Of a DNA stretch of 16,307 nt, positions 1 through 7,324 are shown piece by piece. The notes under the pieces are model-generated. The model was given only the letters and a program-made list of their open reading frames with translations. It was not told where the DNA came from and did no database searches. The stretch is from positions 1 through 16,307 of the forward strand of contig CALAYY010000070.1 in NCBI GenBank assembly GCA_937895465.1, in the 5' to 3' direction. The stretch comes from an uncultured Clostridia bacterium (GTDB lineage: Bacteria; Bacillota; Clostridia; Christensenellales; DUVY01). Position 1 is the first letter of the stretch. Every line of letters starts with the position of its first letter. Position numbers and translations under genes: made by a program.

Positions 1-2
1 GA

Positions 3-239
3 CGCCTTAGTGAAAAACGCATATTCCCTGCAATTGATCTTGCAAAAAGCAGTACAAGACGTGAAGAACTGCTGTTATCTCAAAAAGAACTTGAAGGTAT
101 TTGGTCTATTAGAAAGATTCTGTCAATAGGAGATACACAAGAAGCCACCGAACAACTTATCACTATGATGTCTAAGACTAATAATAACATTGAATTTATA
201 GACAATCTTCAGTTATGGTTAAAGAATATAAGACCGTAA
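3..239 (+). CDS. rho: Transcription termination factor Rho, C-terminal fragment
   Basis: The 5' part lies outside the window; the reading frame is open from base 3. The 78 visible residues begin with RLSEKRIFPAIDLAKSSTRR, followed by EELLL, which is the highly conserved end of the Rho ATPase domain, and finish with the short helical tail typical of Rho. Rho is the hexameric RNA-dependent ATPase that ends transcription at factor-dependent sites. The gene ends at a strong intrinsic terminator that it shares with the convergent zinc-ribbon gene. In many Firmicutes rho is followed by rpmE; here it is not. Identification from the motif is firm, although only about one fifth of the protein is present. 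Confidence 0.93.
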   Translation, partial: RLSEKRIFPAIDLAKSSTRREELLLSQKELEGIWSIRKILSIGDTQEATEQLITMMSKTNNNIEFIDNLQLWLKNIRP

Positions 240-260
240 GTTTATTATGAAAAAAACAAA

Positions 261-295
261 AAAAAAGACTCTCTAAATTAGAGAGTCTTTTTTTT
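261..295. terminator. Bidirectional intrinsic terminator between rho and the zinc-ribbon gene
   Basis: The arms GACTCTCTAA and TTAGAGAGTC form a near-uninterrupted stem (267-287). It is preceded by an A-run and followed by eight T, so it can stop transcription from rho (plus) and from the convergent small gene (minus). Confidence 0.92.
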
Positions 296-312
296 ACAAA
301 GCCAAAAAATTG

Positions 313-483
313 TTATTTTCTGTAACCGCGGTCAGCGTTAAATCTTTGCTTTTTTGCTTTTCTGCATTCAGGGCATCTTGTGGGCTCATTAGTGAAGCCT
401 TTTTCTGCATAGAATTGTTGTTCGCCTTCTGTGAACAAAAACTCTTCATTGCAGTCCCTGCAGATAAGTTTCTTATCGGACAT
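313..483 (-). CDS. Small CxxC zinc-ribbon protein (zf-trcl type)
   Basis: A 56-residue protein with two Cys pairs: CRDC near residues 8-11 and CPEC near 37-40. Between them is the stretch EFLFTEGEQQFYAEKGF, typical of the 'probable zinc-binding' CxxC-x(n)-CxxC family widespread in Firmicutes and Chloroflexi. The C-terminus is basic (RKAKKQRFNADRGYRK), which would suit nucleic-acid or ribosome contact, but the family's function is not established. The start is set by AGGAGG seven bases before ATG. It probably binds one structural zinc. The gene lies alone, convergent with rho, behind an extended -10 promoter and an approximately 130-nt leader. Confidence 0.88.
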   Translation of the reverse strand: MSDKKLICRDCNEEFLFTEGEQQFYAEKGFTNEPTRCPECRKAKKQRFNADRGYRK

Positions 484-620
484 TGTACTACCTCCTGTTA
501 ATTTTCCATACGGTCTTTTAAGAGATAGTACGCTTTTTCAAAAACGATTGAATGTTAACCGCGGGACATTGTTTTTAACAAGCGATATTATCTTAAATAG
601 AATCTTACGGACTTAAAATA

Positions 621-649
621 ATTATACCAAAATCAAAGTTACTTCGCAA
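621..649 (-). promoter_or_regulatory. Sigma-A promoter for the zinc-ribbon gene
   Basis: On the minus strand TTGCGA (644-649) is followed after 17 bases by a perfect TATAAT (621-626), with an extended -10 TG element (TGGTATAAT). The predicted start near 614 gives a leader of about 130 nt before the ATG at 483. I see no strong fold in that leader. Confidence 0.72.
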
Positions 650-665
650 ATACTTTAGGTATGTT

Positions 666-881
666 TTAGCCTTCATTATCTTGATTTTTTTTGGCTTTTT
701 TGTGATAATATAAACTGCATATCATAAAAAAGACAAGACACAGGGTGACAATACCCAAATTGACCAAAATAAACGGTGTAAGACTATTAACTGCGATATA
801 AATTATAATGCTGATCCAACTGATAAAAGTCAATACAAAGCCAATCATATAATATATGGCATATTTTTTGTAGATACCCAT
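666..881 (-). CDS. Small two-helix membrane protein, unknown function
   Basis: A 71-residue protein with two predicted membrane helices (about residues 9-30 and 35-58) and a strongly charged tail KKAKKNQDNEG, so the tail probably faces the cytoplasm. I do not recognise a family. The start is the ATG at 881 after GAGGGGAA; the ribosome binding site is unusually close (two to three bases), and no better-placed start exists. The gene has a convincing promoter (TTGACA-N17-TATATT) about 85 bases upstream, which argues that it is real and transcribed separately from the ppx gene before it. An overlapping frame (787-978) has no comparable support. Confidence 0.6.
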   Translation of the reverse strand: MGIYKKYAIYYMIGFVLTFISWISIIIYIAVNSLTPFILVNLGIVTLCLVFFMICSLYYHKKAKKNQDNEG

Positions 882-963
882 TTCCCCTCATATTAAACGA
901 CTTAAAAAGATTTTTATCTTTGGTAAATATATATAGTGTTATACAGTTTAAAACAACACATAA

Positions 964-992
964 AATATATACTACCAAATTATAAATGTCAA
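964..992 (-). promoter_or_regulatory. Sigma-A promoter for the small membrane protein
   Basis: On the minus strand a perfect -35 TTGACA (987-992) is separated by 17 bases from TATATT (964-969). The predicted start near 957 gives a leader of about 75 nt. Confidence 0.75.
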
Positions 993-1018
993 TGATTTTT
1001 TTGATGTTGTACCAATAA

Positions 1019-1046
1019 ATTATGTGCTTATCATATTATATGTCAA
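1019..1046 (-). promoter_or_regulatory. Second, upstream candidate promoter for the same gene
   Basis: Another perfect TTGACA (1041-1046) lies 16 bases from CATAAT (1019-1024) on the minus strand, immediately after the ppx stop. It would form a tandem pair with the promoter at 964-992. Confidence 0.45.
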
Positions 1047-1065
1047 AGATATTGTTTTGGTTTTT

Positions 1066-1938
1066 TCAAATAGGAATATTTTTCAAAATACAATATCCTT
1101 CCAAATTGTCTTTTTCGCTTACAGTCATAATGCTTATTTTTAAAAACTGCATAATATGAAAAGCCAGTATCGCTCCGTATCTTATAACTTTGGCACGTTC
1201 TTTGCCTAAGACAGGGTAAGAAGCATGTATTTGATTATCGTCCTTTGTCCACAGCTTTTCGGTTAGGTTATGCAACTCCTCCAGCTGCATTACACTGTTA
1301 TCCACAATTTCACCGTCATACTCTGTCAGTCCTAAAAGCATTGCTGATAAGCTGGTAAATGTTCCGCCTATTCCTATAAAGCTGTCTGCTTGTATATTAC
1401 CGTATTCTAAAATTGTCTTTTTGATATATTCTTCTGCACTTTGCCTATCTTTATAAAACAAATCTCTAAGCCTTACCGTACCGATAGGCAGACTTTTACA
1501 GTATGATAATCCTGTGTTCTGGTCAGTATTGCCTATACTTATTTCCGTGCTTGCACCACCTATATCTATAACACCAATTAATTGCTTGTTTTGACTGCTT
1601 GCCGCACCCAAAAATCCGCACAACGCTTCATCAGTACCTTTTAAAACATCTATTTGAATCCCTGTTTTAGAAAAAACCTTGCGTTTAAAAATATCTGCAT
1701 TGCCTGCTGTACGCATAGCTTCTGTAGCAAAAATATAGATATTATGTGCACCTGACTTTTTGGCAATATCAATAAAATCATATATAGCTTTTAATGTCCG
1801 TTGCATTGCAGCGTCAGACAAAACACTGTATGTGCTAAGTCCTTCAGACAGGCGTGTAACCATAGTGTGTTTTACAGTTTTTTGTCCTGTAAGCATAAGC
1901 CTTACAGAATTAGAACCCAAATCAATTATTGCATTCAT
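1066..1938 (-). CDS. Ppx/GppA family exopolyphosphatase or (p)ppGpp-type phosphatase
   Basis: A 290-residue member of the Ppx/GppA branch of the actin-like ATPase fold. Visible motifs are DLGSNSVRLML (residues 6-16, phosphate 1 loop), ATEAMRTAGN (71-80), GTDEA (101-105, containing the usual catalytic Glu), DIGGASTEI (125-133, phosphate 2 loop) and GIGGTFTSL. The length matches the short bacterial form without the C-terminal HD domain. Members hydrolyse inorganic polyphosphate or pppGpp; sequence alone does not decide which. It begins five bases after the stop of the division gene and lacks a clear Shine-Dalgarno, so it is probably translationally coupled as the last gene of the yabP-yabQ-divIC run. 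Confidence 0.9.
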   Translation of the reverse strand: MNAIIDLGSNSVRLMLTGQKTVKHTMVTRLSEGLSTYSVLSDAAMQRTLKAIYDFIDIAKKSGAHNIYIFATEAMRTAGNADIFKRKVFSKTGIQIDVLKGTDEALCGFLGAASSQNKQLIGVIDIGGASTEISIGNTDQNTGLSYCKSLPIGTVRLRDLFYKDRQSAEEYIKKTILEYGNIQADSFIGIGGTFTSLSAMLLGLTEYDGEIVDNSVMQLEELHNLTEKLWTKDDNQIHASYPVLGKERAKVIRYGAILAFHIMQFLKISIMTVSEKDNLEGYCILKNIPI

Positions 1939-1943
1939 ATAAA

Positions 1944-2219
1944 TTATTTGGGAGTATAAACAATCTCCCCGTCTTCCGTTAACCCCAATTTTTCTCTTGC
2001 GTACTTTTCAATACAATCTTCATCAGAACGGCTTGCCAGCTCATTATCAACCTGTTCAGCCTTAAGGCCTAACTCATCTAACTTTTTTCTAAGCTCTTCC
2101 TGTCTTGCTTTTAGCCTAAATATTGTAATGACATTGACAGTCAGGGCAATCAGCATTATTACCAGAAGTCCTACAGCGGCAATCGTGATAAGCTGCCGTT
2201 TTTTTTCTCGCATGGACAT
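1944..2219 (-). CDS. divIC: FtsB/DivIC-type cell division protein
   Basis: A 91-residue bitopic protein: basic N-terminus (MSMREKKRQ), one membrane helix at about 11-32, a coiled coil at about 33-62 (RLKARQEELRKKLDELGLKA), then the family signature CIEKYAREKLGLTEDGEIVY. This is the septum formation initiator family; DivIC/FtsB forms a complex with FtsL and DivIB/FtsQ at the divisome. The position directly after yabQ matches the B. subtilis yabP-yabQ-divIC order, which supports the divIC symbol. Two ATGs (codons 1 and 3) are possible after AAGGGGG; the second has the more usual spacing. The gap to yabQ is 23 bases. Confidence 0.9.
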   Translation of the reverse strand: MSMREKKRQLITIAAVGLLVIMLIALTVNVITIFRLKARQEELRKKLDELGLKAEQVDNELASRSDEDCIEKYAREKLGLTEDGEIVYTPK

Positions 2220-2242
2220 AACGCCCCCTTGACAACACCGAA

Positions 2243-2590
2243 CTATTTTTTTGCCTGTTCGTTATCGTCCTTAAAAAGTCTGCAAAATTGATTATACACC
2301 ATTTTGCGTAACGTTACAAAATGTTTGCCAAGAACTGCCCTTAACAAAAAAACACCTAATATATAAGAAAAAAGCGAATAAAAGCGAATTTCGCCGTAAT
2401 TTATCAAAAAAGCACAGATTAAAAGTCCTGCTCCATATATGAGCATTAATAAAAAATCTATAAAAAAATTATATATTGCGTTATGTGAAATTATCTTAAA
2501 TGTGTATATAAGCTCATACACAAGACTTACGACAATTCCGCCGAACAAAAAAGCCAAAAACACAAGACCCTGTTGGGAGCTTATTGTCAT
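2243..2590 (-). CDS. yabQ: Spore cortex biosynthesis protein YabQ
   Basis: A 115-residue hydrophobic protein with about four membrane helices (residues 7-27, 39-58, 65-86 and a weaker amphipathic segment) and a basic, charged C-terminus (CRLFKDDNEQAKK). The N-terminal pattern QGLVFLAFLFGGIVVSLVYE and a second-helix region with NFFIDFLLMLIYG are as expected for YabQ, a forespore membrane protein needed for cortex formation. Its start overlaps the yabP stop in ATGA (2587-2590), so the two are translationally coupled. Neighbours yabP and divIC confirm the call. It implies that the organism encodes an endospore programme. Confidence 0.87.
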   Translation of the reverse strand: MTISSQQGLVFLAFLFGGIVVSLVYELIYTFKIISHNAIYNFFIDFLLMLIYGAGLLICAFLINYGEIRFYSLFSYILGVFLLRAVLGKHFVTLRKMVYNQFCRLFKDDNEQAKK

Positions 2591-2868
2591 TTGAACAGCC
2601 TTTTGAAAAATCCTTTGGCACGAGCCTGATCATATTTGAAACAAACAAATTCGCCTATAATCACAAGTGCGCCTTCATCGGCATTATATTTTTGAATTTT
2701 TATTTCTGTTCCGCTGATTTCTAAAAAGCCGCCGCTTGTATCAATTAAGACCAAAACGTCATTTGCACTGATTACTTCTTTTACGCCTGTAATCAACACC
2801 TTTTTTCGCCCGTCGCATTGAAGCGAATGAGCCTTGCCTGTAACGACCTGATTATTATCTAAAGGCAT
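2587..2868 (-). CDS. yabP: Sporulation protein YabP
   Basis: A 93-residue protein of the YabP/YqfC family, with the family pattern of short beta strands: HSLQCDGRKKVLITGVKEVISANDVLVLIDTSGG, then LEISGTEIKI and a C-terminal GEFVCFKYD. YabP acts early in spore coat/cortex formation in B. subtilis. I chose the ATG at 2868, which has AGGTGG five bases upstream. A GTG nine bases earlier (2877) is in frame but sits inside that ribosome binding site, so it is unlikely. The gene overlaps yabQ by four bases and lies 67 bases downstream of the secreted MBL-fold gene. I found no clear sigma-E-type promoter in the 67-base gap. Confidence 0.87.
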   Translation of the reverse strand: MPLDNNQVVTGKAHSLQCDGRKKVLITGVKEVISANDVLVLIDTSGGFLEISGTEIKIQKYNADEGALVIIGEFVCFKYDQARAKGFFKRLFK

Positions 2869-2935
2869 AATCCCCACCTATTTATTATATTTATATATCT
2901 TTATTATTCTTATAGCTGGGGATATGCTACTTTTA

Positions 2936-4201
2936 TTAATTCTTTTTACGTTTTGAATAATTGTTCTTAGTAATTATAACTACTAAGATTATACCAACTA
3001 TTATTACCGTCAATATAATAATGGCGTAAGTTTCGCCTTGAGACAAATCTACAAAAAACTTATTGATATACTCTTCTATCTGTGAGAAAATATCATCTTT
3101 TTTCTCAATAACCGTGTCATTGTAATAAAGATTATAAACTCCGTTGGCCTTTCTGACTTCAAAGACCAAGTCCGAGCTTGTATCCGTTCTTACTATGTTT
3201 TTTTCTAAGAATCCAAAATCTCTTAATCTTTGCAATGTTTCGGTATGAGGATGGTTGTATTTGTTTCCTTCTCCGCAGCTTATCGTAGCATAAACTTGTT
3301 CTCTTTTGGACTCTTTGGTAATCAGCTCTATTAACTGGGAAGATGATGAAGTTCTGCTGCCGTGATGACCTAATTTGAACACATCTATATCAAAATTTTG
3401 GTCTTTATACTCTTGCACAAACTGTTCTTCTGCATGTTTTTCGGCATCACCGCTTAAGAAAAATTCAAAGCCTTGATATTCTAAGATAAATATATTGCTA
3501 TAATCATTAACATCGGTATATGAGTAGCTTAGAGGTGAATAAAAAGTGATTGAATAGTTTTGCCCTGTAATATCCTGACTTTGTTTGCCTTGCGGTCTTT
3601 GATTAATTCTGCCGTCGCTTACTATTACCTTGGGAGTATGTTGAACGCCGTCTATTTCAAAAGGCTGATATGCCTGTTCGATAAATTCTTTATAAACTAT
3701 TGTGTTTTTATCATTGACCTCAATGCTTGCTCCCTCATCGTTCCATAATTTTATATTATCGTCTGTTATTGCGTTGTCCTGTGTAATAGCTAAAACAGGG
3801 TCAGTAAAACTTTCTCTTGAGGCAATAACATTGGGGCGGTAAACAGTCATTGCGGGATAGGCTTGCAAAACTTCGTCCATACATCCCAAATGGTCAGAAT
3901 CTGTATGCGTTACTATGGCATAATCAAAAAAGTCCAAATCAGAAAAGTTAGCCTCAATATAGCTTAAGATTTTTTGTTCCGTTTGGGAGTTTTTATCTCC
4001 AGCATCTACTATCATGTCTTTTCCGTCAGGAAGCTGTATGATAATGCAGTCTCCCTGTCCTACATCGACAAAATGCACTTCTAAGCTGAGTTCTTGAGCA
4101 TATATCCTAGTTTGAAAAACTCCTGTCAATGCAGAAGTTATCAAAACAGCTATACACAACAAACTGCAAAAAACCTTCTTAAAATATAGATTTCTTCTCA
4201 T
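2936..4201 (-). CDS. Secreted, membrane-anchored ComEC/Rec2-like metallo-beta-lactamase-fold hydrolase
   Basis: A 421-residue protein. A signal peptide (residues 1-36, probable cut after YAQ) is followed by an MBL domain with the ComEC-C order of motifs: VDVGQGDCIII (45-55), VDAGD (65-69), HTDSDH (99-104), SGD (250-252), GHHGS (278-282) and NHPH (316-319). A C-terminal helix (about 391-411) followed by KNNYSKRKK would anchor it in the membrane with the catalytic domain outside. It lacks the ComEC membrane channel, so it is a stand-alone hydrolase; the substrate (extracellular nucleic acid or another phosphoester) is inference. The first metal motif reads HxDxDH rather than HxHxDH, a variation also seen in this family. 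The start is supported by AGAGG six bases before ATG. Confidence 0.85.
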   Translation of the reverse strand: MRRNLYFKKVFCSLLCIAVLITSALTGVFQTRIYAQELSLEVHFVDVGQGDCIIIQLPDGKDMIVDAGDKNSQTEQKILSYIEANFSDLDFFDYAIVTHTDSDHLGCMDEVLQAYPAMTVYRPNVIASRESFTDPVLAITQDNAITDDNIKLWNDEGASIEVNDKNTIVYKEFIEQAYQPFEIDGVQHTPKVIVSDGRINQRPQGKQSQDITGQNYSITFYSPLSYSYTDVNDYSNIFILEYQGFEFFLSGDAEKHAEEQFVQEYKDQNFDIDVFKLGHHGSRTSSSSQLIELITKESKREQVYATISCGEGNKYNHPHTETLQRLRDFGFLEKNIVRTDTSSDLVFEVRKANGVYNLYYNDTVIEKKDDIFSQIEEYINKFFVDLSQGETYAIIILTVIIVGIILVVIITKNNYSKRKKN

Positions 4202-4366
4202 ATCTACCTCTAAAAATTCTTTTAATACATAATATCATATTTGATAATATTAATATAATAATAAATATATTTTGAAAGTAATAAATCAGTGCTAAAATAA
4301 AACAATTGCTAAAGATATAATTTTTGCCATTTATAAAACCAAGTATTAAGCCATATACTAAGTTAA

Positions 4367-5152
4367 ATGACGATGCCTTTTTTCTTTAGAAAAAATAAAA
4401 AACGCACTCTTGGGCTTGCTCTGGGGGGAGGCGCAACCAAAGGCTTTGCACATATCGGTGCCATTAAGGCTTTTGAAGAGCATGATATCAAATTTGATTA
4501 TGTTGCAGGCACAAGCGCAGGTGCTATTGCAGGTGCATTGTACTGTGCCGGAGCAACAAGTCAGGATTTGATTAATGTTGCTCATGCCTTAGACCCAAAA
4601 TCACTTAGACATGCCTTGTCTTTGCCGCCTATTGATACTGTAAAGCTTGAAAATATCTTAAGAACGCATATAGGCGATATAACTTTTGATAATCTCAAAA
4701 TCCCTTTTATTGCGGTAGCTGTGGACTTAAAAGAAGGGGCGCAAGTATATTTAAAATCAGGCAATGTAGCAAAAGCTGTAAGCGCAAGCTGTGCTATTCC
4801 CTTTTTTTTCCGACCTGTAATAATAGACAATATGCATCTTGTTGACGGCGGACTTCTTAACACTGTGCCCAGTGAAGTTCCAAAGGTTATGGGTGCAGAC
4901 AAGGTTGTTGCTGTTGATGTTAACAGTGCCCGAGGATACGGTACTGACAGCTTGCGTATTTTGGAGATAATAGGAGCTACTATAAGAATAATGGGCTCAG
5001 TCAATGCAATGATGGGCAAGGCTCATGCAGATATTCTTATAGAACCCAACCTAAAAGAATTTAAAGCGACAAGCAAAGACGGCTATGAACGCATGATTGA
5101 AAGGGGATATCAGGCGGCAAAAGCGTCAATAAAGCAAATACAAAATATCTAA
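4367..5152 (+). CDS. Patatin-like phospholipase
   Basis: A 261-residue single-domain bacterial patatin with a complete catalytic dyad: oxyanion loop GGGATKG (20-26), nucleophile elbow GTSAG (48-52, Ser50) and DGG (160-162, Asp160). It acts on acyl ester bonds of lipids; being without a signal peptide, it is probably cytosolic or membrane-peripheral, like the RssA/YchK group. Two ATGs, at 4367 and 4373, are both possible and neither has a convincing Shine-Dalgarno. A TATAAT box is at 4316-4321 but has no good -35. It is divergent from the MBL-fold gene across 165 AT-rich bases. Confidence 0.9.
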   Translation: MTMPFFFRKNKKRTLGLALGGGATKGFAHIGAIKAFEEHDIKFDYVAGTSAGAIAGALYCAGATSQDLINVAHALDPKSLRHALSLPPIDTVKLENILRTHIGDITFDNLKIPFIAVAVDLKEGAQVYLKSGNVAKAVSASCAIPFFFRPVIIDNMHLVDGGLLNTVPSEVPKVMGADKVVAVDVNSARGYGTDSLRILEIIGATIRIMGSVNAMMGKAHADILIEPNLKEFKATSKDGYERMIERGYQAAKASIKQIQNI

Positions 5153-5232
5153 TATATATTTTATATGTTTATTTCTTAATAATCTTTTTTTCGCAATATC
5201 ATCTTTATTACAACTGTATTAATCTATATTGA

Positions 5233-5261
5233 TTTACTTATCAAAAAAAATAAGTTAGAAT
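5233..5261 (+). promoter_or_regulatory. Candidate promoter with internal dyad for the MFS gene
   Basis: TTTACT (5233-5238), 17 bases, then TAGAAT (5256-5261). A dyad ACTTAT-N8-ATAAGT (5236-5241 and 5250-5255) fills the spacer and could bind a dimeric regulator. The match to consensus is moderate. Confidence 0.4.
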
Positions 5262-5294
5262 TAATCATATTGTTAAGGAGAGGTGATTTTACTT

Positions 5295-6737
5295 ATGACA
5301 ACCAATACTCCGATTCTAAAATTAAATATCGGCAGAACTTTTCTAATTGGGCTTGCTTTTATGGCAATATGTCTTTTTTGGGAAATATATGATTCTGTAA
5401 TGCCGCTATTTTTACGAAATTTTAAAATGTTTGACAACAATAAGACTTTGGTGGGGATAATAATGGCTTTGGATAATGTGCTTGCACTTGTCCTTCTTCC
5501 CTTTATGGGCAAACTATCCGATGACTTTCCCAAATATACTGCAAAACACCCCAAACTACATAAGCTAGGTAAAAGAATGCCTTTTATAATTGTAGGTACT
5601 GTGCTTGCAGTAATTGCTTTGATGTTTTTAACATTGGGGCATGAAACTCAAAATCTTATTTTAATGCTTACTGCAACCTCTTTTTTATTGGTGTTTATGT
5701 CGCTGTACCGTTCGCCTGCTGTTGCTTTTATGCCGGATATTACACCTAAACCTTTAAGAAGCAAGGCAAACGCCATTATCAATATAATGGGCGTTGTAGG
5801 CGGAGTAACCGCTATGGTGCTGACTTATATCTTTTTAAAAACCCGTACAGTTCCTGTTAACGGCGAAGATGTCAAATATATACAATACGGGCTTAGCAAT
5901 TGGTTGCTTATGATTAGTGTAGCTGTTCTTATGATATTAGCTATGGTAGTGATGATAGTCAAGGTAAAAGAAAATAAGTTTATTGAAGAAAAACAAAAAC
6001 TTCTTGATGAGGCTGGCATAGTAGAAGATGAGCAGGATTTGGATGAAAAGCAGCAGCAAGAGATAGCCAAAAAGGAAGGAGGACGGTTTAAAAAACTTGG
6101 GCTTACCAAGGCACAGCTTATAAGTCTTATGTTCCTTTTGGGAGCAGCGTTTTTATGGTTTATGGCATATAACGGGCTCAAGACCTTTTATTCTACATTC
6201 TATCTAGAATACCTTAATCAAAAGAATTTTCAATTACCTATGATAATAGGTCAGGCGGCAGGCTTTGCTGCATTTGTGCCGGCGGGATTGTTAGGCTCAC
6301 GCTTGGGCAGAAAGAAAACAGTAATGCTGGGAATATTTGTTTGTATCCTTGGTCTTTTGATTGCATGCACTATGGTGTTTACAGTTTCTAAGGAGAACAT
6401 CCCTCTTATTAATATTTTGATGATTGTTGTATTTATATTTGTGGGTGCTGGCTGGGCAACAATTAATGTGCATTCTTATGTTATGAGTGTGGAAATGGCA
6501 AACAAACATAATACAGGAGCTTTTACAGGTTTATATTACAGCTTTACTATGACTGCACAGATTTTGACTCCTATCGTAGTTGGAGCAATTATAGATGCCA
6601 GCAGTATCAAATTTATGTTTCCTTATGCCACTATATTGATGGCGGCGGCTTTATTAGTTATGGGATTTGTAAAGCATGGCAATGCAAGAACAATAGCCAA
6701 AAAAGGTATAGAAGCTTTGGCAGGAGAAGAAGATTAA
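5295..6737 (+). CDS. MFS transporter, GPH/SLC45-like sugar symporter type
   Basis: A 480-residue protein with 12 predicted membrane helices in two halves. MFS motif-A loops are visible as GKLSDD after helix 2 and GSRLGRKK in the second half, and a charged cytoplasmic loop separates the halves (roughly residues 220-275, rich in E, K and Q). The shape and the N-terminal WEIYDSVMPLFL segment resemble the SLC45/GPH-like sugar transporters common in Clostridia; the substrate cannot be read from sequence. I start at the ATG at 5295, nine bases after GAGGTG. A GTG at 5283 is in frame but lies within the ribosome binding site. The gene stands alone, with its own terminator, and is the last chromosomal gene before the mobile element. 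Confidence 0.85.
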   Translation: MTTNTPILKLNIGRTFLIGLAFMAICLFWEIYDSVMPLFLRNFKMFDNNKTLVGIIMALDNVLALVLLPFMGKLSDDFPKYTAKHPKLHKLGKRMPFIIVGTVLAVIALMFLTLGHETQNLILMLTATSFLLVFMSLYRSPAVAFMPDITPKPLRSKANAIINIMGVVGGVTAMVLTYIFLKTRTVPVNGEDVKYIQYGLSNWLLMISVAVLMILAMVVMIVKVKENKFIEEKQKLLDEAGIVEDEQDLDEKQQQEIAKKEGGRFKKLGLTKAQLISLMFLLGAAFLWFMAYNGLKTFYSTFYLEYLNQKNFQLPMIIGQAAGFAAFVPAGLLGSRLGRKKTVMLGIFVCILGLLIACTMVFTVSKENIPLINILMIVVFIFVGAGWATINVHSYVMSVEMANKHNTGAFTGLYYSFTMTAQILTPIVVGAIIDASSIKFMFPYATILMAAALLVMGFVKHGNARTIAKKGIEALAGEED

Positions 6738-6755
6738 TAATTAATAACGATATTA

Positions 6756-6786
6756 AAAAGGGCTTATATATAAGCCCTTTTTTTTA
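6756..6786 (+). terminator. Intrinsic terminator of the MFS gene
   Basis: AAAAGGGCTTA, loop TATA, TAAGCCCTTTT followed by further T. It marks the likely left chromosomal edge of the inserted element. Confidence 0.92.
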
Positions 6787-6829
6787 TATAATAAATGCTG
6801 ATGCTATCATTACGCTTTTTTTAGCTGTA

Positions 6830-7081
6830 ATAAAAGTAAAAAGCTTTTTAACTTACGGCTTGTTTTCGCAAGCTACAACAAGCCTTTAAGGTTAAACTCT
6901 GCTTTTGACTTTGAAAACTTTTTGCCCCCTTTTATTCTTGCGACGGGTGACGAGGTAGGCAAATTTGCAAGTCACCGTCTTTTTGATATTGTGGGGCAAA
7001 AAGAGCCTAACTTTTAGCCCTTGATTTTTCTTTGCTCTGGGTTCAAAGGTAGGCTATTTTGCTGTACTGCTTTTTAAAAGA
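6830..7081. repeat. Dyad-rich noncoding end of the element
   Basis: There is no credible gene here. Structures seen are: GGCTTGTT (6857-6864) with AACAAGCC (6877-6884); CTTTTTGCCCC (6918-6928) with GGGGCAAAAAG (6993-7003), enclosing GACGGGTGAC (6942-6951) with GTCACCGTC (6971-6979, one bulged G) and the palindrome GCAAATTTGC (6959-6968); and AGCCTA (7004-7009) with TAGGCT (7050-7055). The last nested set would fold into one long imperfect hairpin of about 86 nt. A 16-nt near direct repeat, AGGTAGGC followed by (A/T)A(A/T)TTTGC, occurs at 6953-6968 and 7047-7062. This looks like a single-strand origin or a structured RNA rather than a terminator, because no T-run follows. Confidence 0.6.
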
Positions 7082-7309
7082 TTATACTTTTGAGTGCTTA
7101 ATTTTTGGATTATCTTCAAAAACACACTTTAAGAAAACGGTGTCATCTTCTGTCATACCTAATTCAAGGTGTTGTCTTTCAAGATAATCAAGTTCTAAAA
7201 TTGTCTTTAAAGTTGTCTTAAATTCTTCACTGATTTTTCCGTCAAATTCTTTAACAAAAAATTCATATAGTTGGTCTCTTTTAACTTCAACTTTTTCAAT
7301 TTTTCTCAA
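7082..7309 (-). CDS. Small hypothetical protein of the element
   Basis: A 75-residue, charged, helix-rich, acidic/basic-mixed protein (VEVKRDQLYEFFVKEFDGKI at 7-26, then a helical centre and an acidic C-terminal half) with no membrane segment. I do not recognise a family. It starts with TTG at 7309, eight bases after a strong GGAGGG; no ATG is available nearby. It is the last of three consecutive leftward genes and begins 15 bases after the previous stop, so it is likely part of one operon under the control of the operator region at 7.85-8.06 kb. After its stop comes the dyad-rich noncoding end. Confidence 0.7.
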   Translation of the reverse strand: MRKIEKVEVKRDQLYEFFVKEFDGKISEEFKTTLKTILELDYLERQHLELGMTEDDTVFLKCVFEDNPKIKHSKV

Positions 7310-7324
7310 TGTTTTATCCCTCCT

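Noticed and set aside
553..561. TGTTAACCG, identical to part of the att site, near the zinc-ribbon gene
   Set aside because: Match ends at nine bases and the tRNA T arm does not follow; a similar TGTTAACC also occurs at the start of rep. Treated as chance.
787..978. 63-residue minus-strand frame
   Set aside because: Overlaps the better supported membrane protein in another frame, has no Shine-Dalgarno and covers the promoter at 964-992.
4582..5019. 145-residue minus-strand frame opposite the patatin gene
   Set aside because: Antisense to catalytic motifs of a clearly real gene, without its own start signals.
6891..7010. Integron attC site (GTTAAAC and GCCTAAC around the large dyad)
   Set aside because: The two core-like motifs are in the wrong order for attC (RYYYAAC must precede GTTRRRY) on both strands, and no integron integrase or cassette is present.
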